This document shows positions 1 through 6,562 of a stretch of DNA of 6,562 nt, one piece after another. The DNA lies in NCBI GenBank assembly GCA_910584805.1, contig CAJUCB010000087.1, forward strand, positions 1-6,562. The letters run 5' to 3'. Position numbers and translations under genes: made by a program. A model generated the notes under the pieces. It was not told the DNA's origin and did no database searches. It worked only from the letters and a program-made list of their open reading frames with translations. Each line of letters begins with the position of its first letter. Position 1 is the first letter of the stretch. This stretch comes from an uncultured Oscillospiraceae bacterium (GTDB lineage Bacteria; Bacillota; Clostridia; Oscillospirales; Oscillospiraceae).

Positions 1-147
1 GCCAATTCCTTGTGTATCATTAGGAAGAGAGAGAAAAGAAAAGAGAGGATTTTTTATGATTGGCTTTTGACTACGCTATTAGGATACCATAGTGCCCCAA
101 AGGAGAAGTGGATAATTTACTAACTTTGGGTGAACAAATTGTGAACG
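1..147. other. AT-rich gap, no convincing gene
   Basis: This stretch is clearly AT-richer than the genes and lies downstream of the minus-strand amidase. It holds a 28-base uninterrupted purine run (22-49) followed by six T (50-55). An imperfect hairpin pairs CCCAAAG (96-102) with CTTTGGG (124-130) across a 21-base loop. One plus-strand frame is open from base 1 to the TAA at 121-123, about 40 codons. It has no start inside the window and an ordinary basic composition, so it could be the tail of a gene entering from the left or chance. I recognise no product, RNA gene or intrinsic terminator here. Confidence 0.5.
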
Positions 148-888
148 TTATTGCAGTTCAATGAACTCCTCTGCGGCATAGCCCACCTGGTCCCCAAATC
201 GAATCAAATACCAGCCGTTGTATTCGTTGAGAACGACCACTTCAGCGCCGTCGTAGAGCTGGGCCACGATGTTGGTTCCAGTGCCCGGCTGGGCGTAAAC
301 GTTCAAGGAACCCCCTTCCAGTTGCACCACCCCTGGTACAGGGTTGGTGGAGGTGAAGAAGGGGATGGAGAAGAACTCCGTGAGAGCCAGGACGATGGTG
401 CGGGCCATCTGGTCGATGTGGTTGATGATCCAATCCGCGTCCTCCTCGTTGTCATGGAAGCCCAGTTCCAGAAGCACCGAGGGGGCCCGGGTCAGGCGGA
501 CCTCTCCCAAGGTGGTGGTGCCCTGGGTGCGCACCAGATTGGGCAGGGGGTAAATGACCTTTAAGCCCTCCTCCAAAAATTCCGCCGCAGCCATGCCCCG
601 GTTGCTGCCGGGAAAGTAAAAGATGATGATACCCCGGTTCTGCCCCGCCTGCTCTGCCCCGGAGGCGTTGCTGTGGAGGGCTAGGTGCAGGTCATAGTTG
701 CCCTGGTTGGAGGCCTTGATGGAGGAGCCTGCGGTCATGTCTGGGGTGTTCCGGCTGAAAAGGATGCCCGAGGCGGTGAGGTAGGGCTCCATGGCATCCG
801 CCAGACGGTTCATCCACAGCTCTTCGGTGCCCACGTTGACGTAGGCATTATATTCCTGTGTGGAGGGAGATAAGTAAATTCTAGGCAT
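148..888 (-). CDS. N-acetylmuramoyl-L-alanine amidase with C-terminal SH3 domain
   Basis: This 246-residue protein is predicted to be a zinc amidase that cuts the bond between N-acetylmuramic acid and L-alanine in peptidoglycan. The Amidase_3-like domain covers roughly residues 2-175. It shows SPSTQE (7-12), LHLALHSNAS (67-76, with likely zinc ligand H72) and LLELGFHDNEED (139-150, with the E141 catalytic position). A linker follows, then a bacterial SH3 domain at about 192-246 (SLNVYAQPG, GWYLIRFGDQVGY), usually a wall-binding module. The usual N-terminal GHGG zinc-histidine motif is not visible. There is no signal peptide or membrane segment, so export is unexplained. A GTG at 897 would add three residues, but its spacing to the ribosome site is only about one base. 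The ATG at 888 is preferred. It is divergent from rsmA. A phage- or sporulation-linked role is possible but nothing nearby shows it. Confidence 0.85.
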   Translation of the reverse strand: MPRIYLSPSTQEYNAYVNVGTEELWMNRLADAMEPYLTASGILFSRNTPDMTAGSSIKASNQGNYDLHLALHSNASGAEQAGQNRGIIIFYFPGSNRGMAAAEFLEEGLKVIYPLPNLVRTQGTTTLGEVRLTRAPSVLLELGFHDNEEDADWIINHIDQMARTIVLALTEFFSIPFFTSTNPVPGVVQLEGGSLNVYAQPGTGTNIVAQLYDGAEVVVLNEYNGWYLIRFGDQVGYAAEEFIELQ

Positions 889-898
889 GATGATCACA

Positions 899-906
899 CT
901 CCTTTT
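899..906 (-). promoter_or_regulatory. Ribosome binding site of the amidase
   Basis: On the minus strand this reads AAAAGGAG. It lies 10 bases before the ATG at 888 but only about one base before the in-frame GTG at 897. The spacing decides in favour of the ATG, giving a protein that starts MPRIYLSPSTQ. Confidence 0.7.
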
Positions 907-934
907 CCTACAGTCTATGCACTGCCCTTCTCTC

Positions 935-963
935 TTGCGCTTGCCCCTGCCCTGTGATAAGAT
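935..963 (+). promoter_or_regulatory. Candidate rsmA promoter
   Basis: A weak -35 box TTGCGC (935-940) is followed after 17 bases by TAAGAT (958-963), preceded by TGA in the position of an extended -10 element. Transcription would start near 970. That leaves only about five bases before the ATG at 975 and supports the internal ATG at 1014 as the rsmA start. Each hexamer is only a partial match to the SigA consensus. Confidence 0.35.
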
Positions 964-998
964 AAGGATACAAGATGAGCGGCAGGGGTGGCCTGCCA

Positions 999-1005
999 GA
1001 GAGGA
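999..1005 (+). promoter_or_regulatory. Ribosome binding site of rsmA
   Basis: GAGAGGA lies eight bases before the ATG at 1014. A competing AAGGA at 964-968 lies six bases before the upstream in-frame ATG at 975, so the start is not fully settled. The 1014 site is preferred because the resulting N-terminus matches the usual length before the SMGQNFL motif. Confidence 0.55.
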
Positions 1006-1013
1006 TCAAGACC

Positions 1014-1898
1014 ATGGAACTATGTGACCGGAAGGAGATCAAGGCGCTGCTGGACCGCCACGGCTTCCGTTTTTCCAAAAGTATGGGCCAGAATTTTTTG
1101 ATTGCCCCCTGGGTGCCCCAGGAGACAGCGGCAGAGAGCGGCGCGGCCCCAGGAGTGGGGGTGTTGGAGATCGGCCCCGGTATCGGCCCCCTTACCCAGC
1201 AGTTGGCCCGGCGGGGGGAGAAGGTGGTGGCGGTGGAACTGGACCGCAGCCTCCTGCCGGTGTTGGAGGAGACCTTGGCGGGGTTGGGCAATGTGACCGT
1301 AGTGCCAGGGGACATTTTGAAGTTGGACCTGCATGCCCTCTGCCAGGAGCACTTTCCCAATATGCCGGTGGTGGTTTGCGCCAACCTGCCCTATAATATC
1401 ACCACCCCCGTGCTCACCGCTCTATTGGAGAGCCGCTGCTTCCAGGCGGTAACGGTGATGATTCAACGGGAGGTGGCCCAGCGGATTTGTGCCCAACCGG
1501 GGACAGCGGAGTTTGGGGCCTTTACCCTCCTGTGCCAGTTTTACGCGGAGAGCACAATGCTCTACGATGTGCCCCCGGATTGCTTCTATCCTGCCCCTAA
1601 AGTGACCTCCTCGGTGATCCGTATGGAGGTACGACCCGCGCCGCCGGTGGAAGTGGCAAATCCAGCCTTGTTTTTCCGGGTAGTCCGGGCCGCTTTCGGC
1701 CAGCGGCGCAAGACCCTTCTCAACGCCCTCTATGCCAATTTCGGCCAGCAGTTGGAAAAGGAAGCCCTGCGCGAGGCGCTCCTCGCCTGCGATTTGACGG
1801 AAAACATTCGTGGGGAACGCCTGAGCTTTGAGGGTTTCGCGGAATTATCCGGAAAAATCGACCAAATCCTTGAATCGGGACAGAAGCCGCTTGCATAA
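1014..1898 (+). CDS. rsmA: 16S rRNA dimethyladenosine transferase RsmA (KsgA)
   Basis: RsmA uses S-adenosylmethionine to dimethylate two adjacent adenosines in the terminal helix of 16S rRNA, a late 30S assembly step (m6(2)A1518/A1519 in E. coli numbering). The 294-residue product has the diagnostic order of motifs. These are SMGQNFL (23-29), the SAM-binding loop EIGPGIGPLT (52-61), the acidic ribose-binding residue E75 in VAVELD, GD at 99-100, and the catalytic motif NLPYNIT (124-130). YPAPKVTSSV (192-201) and FGQRRKTL (228-235) follow, and a helical C-terminal domain covers about 210-294. Length is normal for the family. Starting at the ATG at 975 instead would add 13 residues (MSGRGGLPERIKT), which look like leader sequence. 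Its stop overlaps the promoter of the next gene. Loss of this enzyme classically gives kasugamycin resistance. Confidence 0.96.
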   Translation: MELCDRKEIKALLDRHGFRFSKSMGQNFLIAPWVPQETAAESGAAPGVGVLEIGPGIGPLTQQLARRGEKVVAVELDRSLLPVLEETLAGLGNVTVVPGDILKLDLHALCQEHFPNMPVVVCANLPYNITTPVLTALLESRCFQAVTVMIQREVAQRICAQPGTAEFGAFTLLCQFYAESTMLYDVPPDCFYPAPKVTSSVIRMEVRPAPPVEVANPALFFRVVRAAFGQRRKTLLNALYANFGQQLEKEALREALLACDLTENIRGERLSFEGFAELSGKIDQILESGQKPLA

Positions 1899-1919
1899 AA
1901 AGTTGCATGGGCTTATAAT
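1891..1919 (+). promoter_or_regulatory. SigA-type promoter of pckG
   Basis: TTGCAT (1891-1896) and a perfect TATAAT (1914-1919) are separated by 17 bases. The -35 box matches only its first three bases well, but the -10 box and spacing are ideal. The promoter overlaps the last codons and stop of rsmA. Transcription would start around 1926, leaving a leader of about 34 bases before the pckG ATG, and probably serves pckG-ruvCAB. Confidence 0.65.
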
Positions 1920-1929
1920 GGGAGAAAGA

Positions 1930-1947
1930 CTTCGGAACTGCTCGAAG
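1930..1947 (+). promoter_or_regulatory. Small inverted repeat touching the pckG ribosome site
   Basis: CTTCG (1930-1934) pairs with CGAAG (1943-1947) around an eight-base loop, with one further possible G-U pair. The right arm overlaps the first bases of the ribosome site AAGGAGG (1945-1951). It sits just after the predicted transcription start, so it could be a weak operator or a hairpin partly covering the ribosome site. Five base pairs can also occur by chance. Confidence 0.25.
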
Positions 1948-1959
1948 GAGGGCGTTTGA

Positions 1960-3723
1960 ATGGAACTGACAAAGAATCGGACTGTGCTGGATTGGATCGA
2001 CGCACAAGTGCAGCTTACCAAGCCCAGCCAGGTGGTTTGGATCGACGGCAGCGAGGCCCAGTTGGAGGCCCTGCGCCAAGAGGCCTGCGCCAGCGGCGAG
2101 CTTTACAAGCTCAACGAGGAGAAGCTCCCCGGCTGCTACCTCCACCGCTCCGACCCCACCGACGTGGCCCGGGTGGAGAGCCGCACCTTTATCTGCTGTG
2201 AGCGGCAGGAGGACGCCGGCCCCACCAACAACTGGATGGCCCCGGCGGAGATGTACGCCAAGCTGGAAAAGCTGTACGATGGCGCCATGAAGGGCCGGAC
2301 CATGTATGTGATCCCCTACTGCATGGGTGTGGTGGGGTCCCCCTTTGCCAAGTATGGCATCGAGCTCACCGACTCTATTTATGTAGTGCTGAACATGGCC
2401 ATCATGACCCGGGTGGGGGAGCAGGTTATGGGGCACCTGGATGAACAGTTCATCAAGGGCCTCCACTCCAAGGGGACCCTGGACCCGGAGGAGCGGTACA
2501 TCGTGCAGTTCCCGGAGGACAACGCCATTATGTCCATCAACTCCGGCTATGGCGGCAACGTGCTCCAAGGGAAAAAATGCTTTGCCCTGCGCATCGCCTC
2601 CAACCTGGGCCGGCAAGAGGGTTGGCTGGCAGAGCACATGCTCATCCTGGGGGTGGAGAATCCCCAGGGAGAGGTGCGTTACATCACCGGTGCGTTCCCC
2701 TCTGCCTGCGGCAAGACTAACCTGGCTATGCTGATTCCCCCGGAGGGCTATCGCAAGAACGGTTGGAAATGCTGGTGCGTGGGAGACGACATCGCCTGGC
2801 TGCGTCCCGGTCCTGACGGCCGCCTGTGGGCGGTGAACCCGGAGAAGGGCTTCTTCGGCGTGGCTCCGGGCACCAACGCCCAGTCCAACCCCAACGCCTT
2901 GGCCACCACCCAGAGGGGGACCATCTTCACCAACGTAGCCCTGAACCGGGACGACGACACCGTGTGGTGGGAGAAGTTGGACAAGAATCCTCCCCACAAT
3001 GCCTTAGACTGGATGGGCAACCCTTGGAGTCCAGAGACCGCCCAGGGTCCCGCTGCCCACCCCAACTCCCGCTTCACTGCCCCGGCAGAGAACTGCCCCT
3101 GTATTTCCCGGGAATTCAACAACCCCCAGGGAGTGCCCATCTCCGCCATGATCTTTGGCGGCCGCCGGGCCAAGACGGTGCCTCTGGTGTACCAGTCCCG
3201 GAGCTGGCAGCACGGGGTGTTTATGGGCTCCATCATGGGCTCGGAAAAGACCGCCGCGGCGGAGGGCACTGTGGGTGAGACCCGCCGGGACCCCATGGCC
3301 ATGCTGCCCTTCTGCGGCTACCACATGGCCGACTATTGGCAGCACTGGCTGGACATGGAAAAGACCGTGCCCAACCCGCCAAAGATTTTCAACGTGAACT
3401 GGTTCCAGACCGACGACCAGGGCAACTTCATCTGGCCCGGCTTTGGGGAAAACCTGCGGGTATTGGAGTGGATTTTGAAGCGCTGCTTTGATGAAGTGGA
3501 CGCCCAGGAGACCGAGATCGGCTATCTGCCCAAGCCCGAGGATGTGAACCTAGAGGGCGTGGACGTAGACCGGGAGACCTTGCAAAAGCTGCTCACCGTG
3601 GACCGGGCACGCTGGCAGGAGGAAGCTGCCGGCATTCACAGCTTCTACGAACAGTTTGGCGGTAAGCTGCCCCAGGCCCTGATCCAGGAGCTGGAAGGGC
3701 TGGAAGCGCGGCTGAAGGGCTGA
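1960..3723 (+). CDS. pckG: Phosphoenolpyruvate carboxykinase (GTP)
   Basis: This cytoplasmic enzyme interconverts oxaloacetate plus GTP with phosphoenolpyruvate, CO2 and GDP. It serves gluconeogenesis or, in fermenters, CO2 fixation toward C4 acids. The 587-residue length and the motifs fit the GTP family and not the shorter ATP family (about 530). R75 (ESRTFI) is a likely PEP/oxaloacetate-binding residue, and YGGN with K205-K206 the likely metal and substrate site. H226 is another metal ligand. The P-loop is FPSACGKTN (246-254) with the family's reactive cysteine C250. The second kinase motif is VGDDIAW (274-280), followed by FGGRRAKTVPL (399-409). The mobile lid is at about 431-451 (TAAAEGTVGE... 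to MLPF). A strong AAGGAGG lies eight bases before the ATG. The stop TGA shares its A with the ruvC start, so ruvC is probably translationally coupled to it. I infer no fixed direction of flux. Confidence 0.96.
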   Translation: MELTKNRTVLDWIDAQVQLTKPSQVVWIDGSEAQLEALRQEACASGELYKLNEEKLPGCYLHRSDPTDVARVESRTFICCERQEDAGPTNNWMAPAEMYAKLEKLYDGAMKGRTMYVIPYCMGVVGSPFAKYGIELTDSIYVVLNMAIMTRVGEQVMGHLDEQFIKGLHSKGTLDPEERYIVQFPEDNAIMSINSGYGGNVLQGKKCFALRIASNLGRQEGWLAEHMLILGVENPQGEVRYITGAFPSACGKTNLAMLIPPEGYRKNGWKCWCVGDDIAWLRPGPDGRLWAVNPEKGFFGVAPGTNAQSNPNALATTQRGTIFTNVALNRDDDTVWWEKLDKNPPHNALDWMGNPWSPETAQGPAAHPNSRFTAPAENCPCISREFNNPQGVPISAMIFGGRRAKTVPLVYQSRSWQHGVFMGSIMGSEKTAAAEGTVGETRRDPMAMLPFCGYHMADYWQHWLDMEKTVPNPPKIFNVNWFQTDDQGNFIWPGFGENLRVLEWILKRCFDEVDAQETEIGYLPKPEDVNLEGVDVDRETLQKLLTVDRARWQEEAAGIHSFYEQFGGKLPQALIQELEGLEARLKG

Positions 3724-4214
3724 TGCGCATTTTGGGCATTGACCCCGGCTACGCCATTGTGGGCTTTGGCATCCTGGACGCGGTCCAGGGGCAGGCCCGT
3801 CTGCTGCGCTGTGGAGCCATCAACACCCCGGCGGGGGTCCCCATGCCCCAGCGCCTGGTTCAGATCCAGGAGGACATGGAGACCTTAATCCGGGAGTTCT
3901 CCCCAGATGTCATGGCCATAGAAGAACTATTTTTTAATACCAATGTCACCACCGGCATCGGCGTGGCCCAGGCCCGTGGTGTGATCCTGGCCGCCGCCGC
4001 CCGGCTGGGGGTGGGGATCTATGAATACACCCCCTCCCAGGTGAAGCAGGCGGTGGTGGGCTACGGCAAGGCGGAAAAACGGCAGGTGATGGACATGACC
4101 AAGCGTCTGCTCCATCTCCCTGCCGTCCCCAAGCCCGACGACGCGGCGGACGCGGTGGCCATTGCCCTGTGCCATGCCCGTTCAAATACCTCCCGCTTGG
4201 CGGGACTACACTAG
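3723..4214 (+). CDS. ruvC: Holliday junction endonuclease RuvC
   Basis: RuvC is a dimeric, metal-dependent nuclease that cuts two opposite strands of a Holliday junction, acting with RuvAB in recombinational repair. The 163-residue product shows the RNase H-like fold with the four acidic catalytic residues in place: D7 (GIDPGY), E67 (AIEELFF), D140 and D143 (KPDDAADA). F70 corresponds to the aromatic residue that stacks at the junction in E. coli (F69). GVAQARG (80-86) and YTPSQVKQAVVGYGKAEKRQV (102-122) are typical of the family. Length is normal, slightly short at the C-terminus. The ATG shares one base with the pckG stop, and GAAGGG within the last pckG codons lies close upstream. Translation probably depends on ribosomes finishing pckG. 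Confidence 0.97.
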   Translation: MRILGIDPGYAIVGFGILDAVQGQARLLRCGAINTPAGVPMPQRLVQIQEDMETLIREFSPDVMAIEELFFNTNVTTGIGVAQARGVILAAAARLGVGIYEYTPSQVKQAVVGYGKAEKRQVMDMTKRLLHLPAVPKPDDAADAVAIALCHARSNTSRLAGLH

Positions 4215-4219
4215 AGGAG

Positions 4220-4226
4220 AAGGAGG
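4220..4226 (+). promoter_or_regulatory. Ribosome binding site deciding the ruvA GTG start
   Basis: AAGGAGG, preceded by a second purine block AGAGGAG (4213-4219), lies 11 bases before GTG 4238. An upstream in-frame ATG at 4169 would begin inside ruvC, would add 23 residues unlike any RuvA, and has no comparable site. The GTG is therefore the start. Confidence 0.85.
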
Positions 4227-4237
4227 CCGGCTCACCT

Positions 4238-4837
4238 GTGTTTTACTACCTGAAAGGGACCGTGGGGCATTTGGCACCCAACCTGGCAGTTTTGGACTGC
4301 GGCGGGGTGGGCTTTGCCTGTCATACCACCAGCTATACCCTCTCCTACCTGAAGGTGGGGGAGGAGGCCAAGCTCTATACCTACCTAAATGTCCGGGAGG
4401 ACGCCATGGAGCTGTTCGGCTTTGCCACGGACAATGAGCGAAGCTGCTTTCAAATGCTCATCGGCATCTCTGGGGTAGGCCCCAAGGCGGCCCTGTCCAT
4501 CCTCTCGTCCACCACGCCGGAGGGCCTAGCCACCGCCATCATCACCGGCAACGAGAAGGCCCTCACCGTGGCCCAGGGCATCGGAAAGAAAATTGCCCAG
4601 CGGATCATTTTGGAGCTGAAAGACAAGCTGGCCAAGGGCCAACTGCCCACAGAAGGGGAGCAGGGGGGCGTTGCCGTTACGGTGATCCCCCAGGACAAGG
4701 CCTCGGAGGCCTCCGCCGCCCTGGCTGTGCTGGGCTATGGGCCCGGGGAAATCAGTGTGGCCTTGAAGGGTATGGATTTGGAGGCCCTCTCCCTGGAAGA
4801 GATCGTCCGCCAGGCCCTGCGCCGGATGATGAAGTGA
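4238..4837 (+). CDS. ruvA: Holliday junction DNA-binding protein RuvA
   Basis: RuvA forms tetramers that hold a Holliday junction in an open square and recruit the RuvB motors. The 199-residue product beginning at GTG (read as Met-FYYLKGTVG) has the standard three parts. An OB-fold domain spans about 1-62, including the acidic pin at E54-D55 in NVREDAMELFGF. Two helix-hairpin-helix motifs follow: LIGISGVGPKAAL (74-86) and VAQGIGKKIAQRIILELK (111-128). A flexible linker (about 133-152) leads to a small RuvB-contacting domain (about 153-199, ASAALAVLGYGPGEI). Length is typical (E. coli has 203). It follows ruvC by 23 bases and precedes ruvB by 13, so the three are surely cotranscribed. All parts look intact. 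Confidence 0.97.
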   Translation: MFYYLKGTVGHLAPNLAVLDCGGVGFACHTTSYTLSYLKVGEEAKLYTYLNVREDAMELFGFATDNERSCFQMLIGISGVGPKAALSILSSTTPEGLATAIITGNEKALTVAQGIGKKIAQRIILELKDKLAKGQLPTEGEQGGVAVTVIPQDKASEASAALAVLGYGPGEISVALKGMDLEALSLEEIVRQALRRMMK

Positions 4838-4850
4838 GGGGGCAGGCCTG

Positions 4851-5658
<808 letters not shown>

Positions 5659-5660
<2 letters not shown>

Positions 5661-5895
5661 GGTGGACCGGCGGATGCTGCGTAGCATCATCACCCACTAC
5701 GGGGGCGGCCCTGTGGGTTTGGAGACCCTAGCGGCTACGGTAGGGGAGGAGTCTGTGACACTAGAGGATGTCTATGAGCCCTACTTGATGCAGATGGGCT
5801 TCCTCACCCGGACCCCCAGGGGCCGCTGTGTGACGCCCCAGGCGTATGCCCACCTGGGCCTACCCTTTCAAGGGCAGGAGCAGTTACAATTGTAG
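5659..5895 (+). pseudogene. ruvB: RuvB C-terminal winged-helix domain, out of frame
   Basis: This is the missing end of ruvB in the +1 frame. It reads EVDRRMLRSII, then GGGPVGLETLAATVGEE, DVYEPYLMQMGFL and the wing RTPRGR, all highly typical of the RuvB C-terminal winged helix that contacts DNA. It runs about 78 codons to TAG 5893-5895 with no further lesion, so any mutation is recent or the break is artificial. Removing GGAT (5655-5658) joins it to the upstream frame as LGLDEVDRRML, exactly the family spacing. Removing one base would also restore the frame but leaves one extra residue. A GTG at 5662, one base after the TGA, could allow re-initiation, but no good ribosome site precedes it. 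The two parts together make about 346 residues, a normal RuvB length. Confidence 0.9.
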
Positions 5896-6009
5896 TTGAA
5901 AACAAGGCGATATGAGGATTTCGGATGGAAGAAAATGTGAGGTTGGCGGAAAAAGTTACACAAAAGGCAAGTTTTTTTCAGAAAATTTCGTATAAACTTG
6001 ATAATTCCC
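5896..6009. other. AT-rich intergenic region, no terminator seen
   Basis: Between the ruvB end and the sigma-factor promoter the sequence is AT-rich, with a run of seven T at 5972-5978. I find no GC-rich hairpin before that run, so no intrinsic terminator can be called. A perfect ten-base palindrome, TACAATTGTA (5885-5894), overlaps the ruvB stop, but it is short and AT-rich. Whether transcripts from pckG-ruvCAB read through into the sigma gene cannot be told from the sequence. Confidence 0.4.
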
Positions 6010-6038
6010 TTGACTTCTACAGAGAATTCCTCTATAAT
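6010..6038 (+). promoter_or_regulatory. Strong SigA-type promoter of the sigma-factor gene
   Basis: TTGACT (6010-6015) and a perfect TATAAT (6033-6038) are separated by exactly 17 bases, giving 11 of 12 consensus positions. It is the best promoter in the window. Transcription would begin near 6043-6046, only about 8-11 bases before the ATG at 6054, so the mRNA would have almost no leader. Confidence 0.8.
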
Positions 6039-6053
6039 CAGAGTTGAAAAAAT

Positions 6054-6562
6054 ATGGATACTGCGTATGTTACCAACAACAGTATGACAGATGAGCAGCT
6101 CTGTGCCCAAGCCGCAAAGGGCGACCGGAGCGCGGAAGAGACCTTAGTACTCCGGCACGTCCGCTTGGTTCGTGCCTGCGCCCGCCCCTTCTTTTTGGCA
6201 GGGGGGGACAGCGAGGACTTGCTCCAAGAGGGCATGGTGGGCTTGCTCACAGCAATCCGGGAATTTCAGGTGGATCGGGGCGCCGGCTTTCGTACCTTTG
6301 CCGCGCTGTGCATCCGCCGCCGGATCATCTCCGCAGTGCGCACTGCCGCAGGCGGCAGGCACTGGCCGCTCAACAGCGGAGTATCCTTGGAACCAGCCCT
6401 CTTTTTGGCGAACCAGGATTTGGCTCCCCTTGGCATGGCATACCGCAGACAGGAAAACCCAGAGGATGTTGTGATCCATCAAGAGGATCTCAGTGCGTTA
6501 GAGGCAGCCATCCAAAGCCGCCTGACAGACCTGGAAGCTCAGGTCCTTGCGCTGTATCTCAG
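6054..6562 (+). CDS. sigH: SigH-like sigma-70 family factor, cut by the window edge
   Basis: The visible 169 residues belong to a sigma factor that directs RNA polymerase to specific promoters. The frame is open to the right edge, so the C-terminus is missing. MTDEQLCAQAAKGD (11-24) is the usual start of region 2. DSEDLLQEGMVGLL (52-65) is the core-binding region 2.2. GFRTFAALCIRRRIISAVRTA (78-98) is regions 2.3-2.4, for promoter melting and -10 recognition. PLNSGVSLE (105-113) and NPEDVV (135-140) are typical of SigH, the early stationary-phase and sporulation factor of Bacillota. Region 4 begins at about 146 (LTDLEAQVLALYL). A second in-frame ATG at 6084 (MTDEQL) is possible, but neither ATG has a good ribosome site. 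The symbol rests on motif resemblance; a SigH-like paralogue cannot be excluded. Confidence 0.85.
   Translation, partial: MDTAYVTNNSMTDEQLCAQAAKGDRSAEETLVLRHVRLVRACARPFFLAGGDSEDLLQEGMVGLLTAIREFQVDRGAGFRTFAALCIRRRIISAVRTAAGGRHWPLNSGVSLEPALFLANQDLAPLGMAYRRQENPEDVVIHQEDLSALEAAIQSRLTDLEAQVLALYL

Noticed and set aside
106..114. DnaA-box-like TTATCCACT on the minus strand
   Set aside because: It is a single copy with a mismatch at the last position, and no clustered boxes or other origin features are nearby.
96..130. Possible terminator from CCCAAAG/CTTTGGG
   Set aside because: The stem is seven pairs with a 21-base loop, and no T run follows on either strand.
911..920. Sporulation-sigma (SigE/SigK-like) -10 element on the minus strand before the amidase (CATAGACTG)
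   Set aside because: Only part of the -10 consensus matches and no suitable -35 element is present at the right spacing.
975..1013. Upstream rsmA start at ATG 975
   Set aside because: It would add 13 residues not typical of the family, and the candidate promoter would place transcription start only about five bases before it. The ATG at 1014 has a well-spaced GAGAGGA.
1720..2997. A 425-codon open frame antisense to the end of rsmA and much of pckG
   Set aside because: It lies opposite clear, motif-rich genes. Its proline/glycine/histidine/valine-rich composition is what GC-rich codon bias produces on the opposite strand, and it has no recognisable domain.
5914..5940. SigH-type promoter suggested by AGGATTT after ruvB
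   Set aside because: No matching GAAT -10 element is found at the required distance, and a near-perfect SigA promoter lies closer to the sigma gene.

Overview
The window looks like a chromosomal segment of a GC-rich, probably gut-associated member of the Clostridia (Bacillota), most like the Oscillospiraceae/Ruminococcaceae. The reasons are strong AGGAGG-type ribosome sites, a SigH-type sigma factor, a 'SPSTQE' amidase with a C-terminal SH3 domain, and GC-rich genes separated by clearly AT-richer gaps. The family placement is inferred from gene style and not from a database match.

Layout. Positions 1-147 are AT-rich and hold no convincing gene. On the minus strand, 148-888 encodes a cell-wall amidase. 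A divergent gap of about 125 bases leads to rsmA (1014-1898, +), the 16S rRNA dimethyladenosine transferase. A promoter with a perfect TATAAT box overlaps the rsmA stop and drives pckG (1960-3723), a GTP-type PEP carboxykinase. The pckG stop overlaps the ruvC start by one base, and ruvC, ruvA and ruvB follow with gaps of 23 and 13 bases. The four genes look like one transcription unit. A 158-base AT-rich gap with a near-consensus SigA promoter then precedes a SigH-like sigma factor that runs off the right edge.

How the genes work together. RuvA binds Holliday junctions, RuvB is the ATPase that drives branch migration, and RuvC cuts the junction, so all three parts of the resolvasome are together. 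They are transcribed behind a central-carbon enzyme, which is an unusual partner.

The main anomaly is ruvB. The AAA+ part (4851-5660) ends at a TGA after LGLDG, and the C-terminal winged-helix domain continues intact in the +1 frame to 5895. Removing four bases (5655-5658) would restore the exact family spacing. It is either a recent frameshift mutation, a sequence error, or less likely an expressed split or recoded gene.

No rRNA, tRNA, CRISPR array, insertion sequence or riboswitch was recognised. I see no clear evidence for a previously undescribed system; most of the window is ordinary housekeeping sequence.
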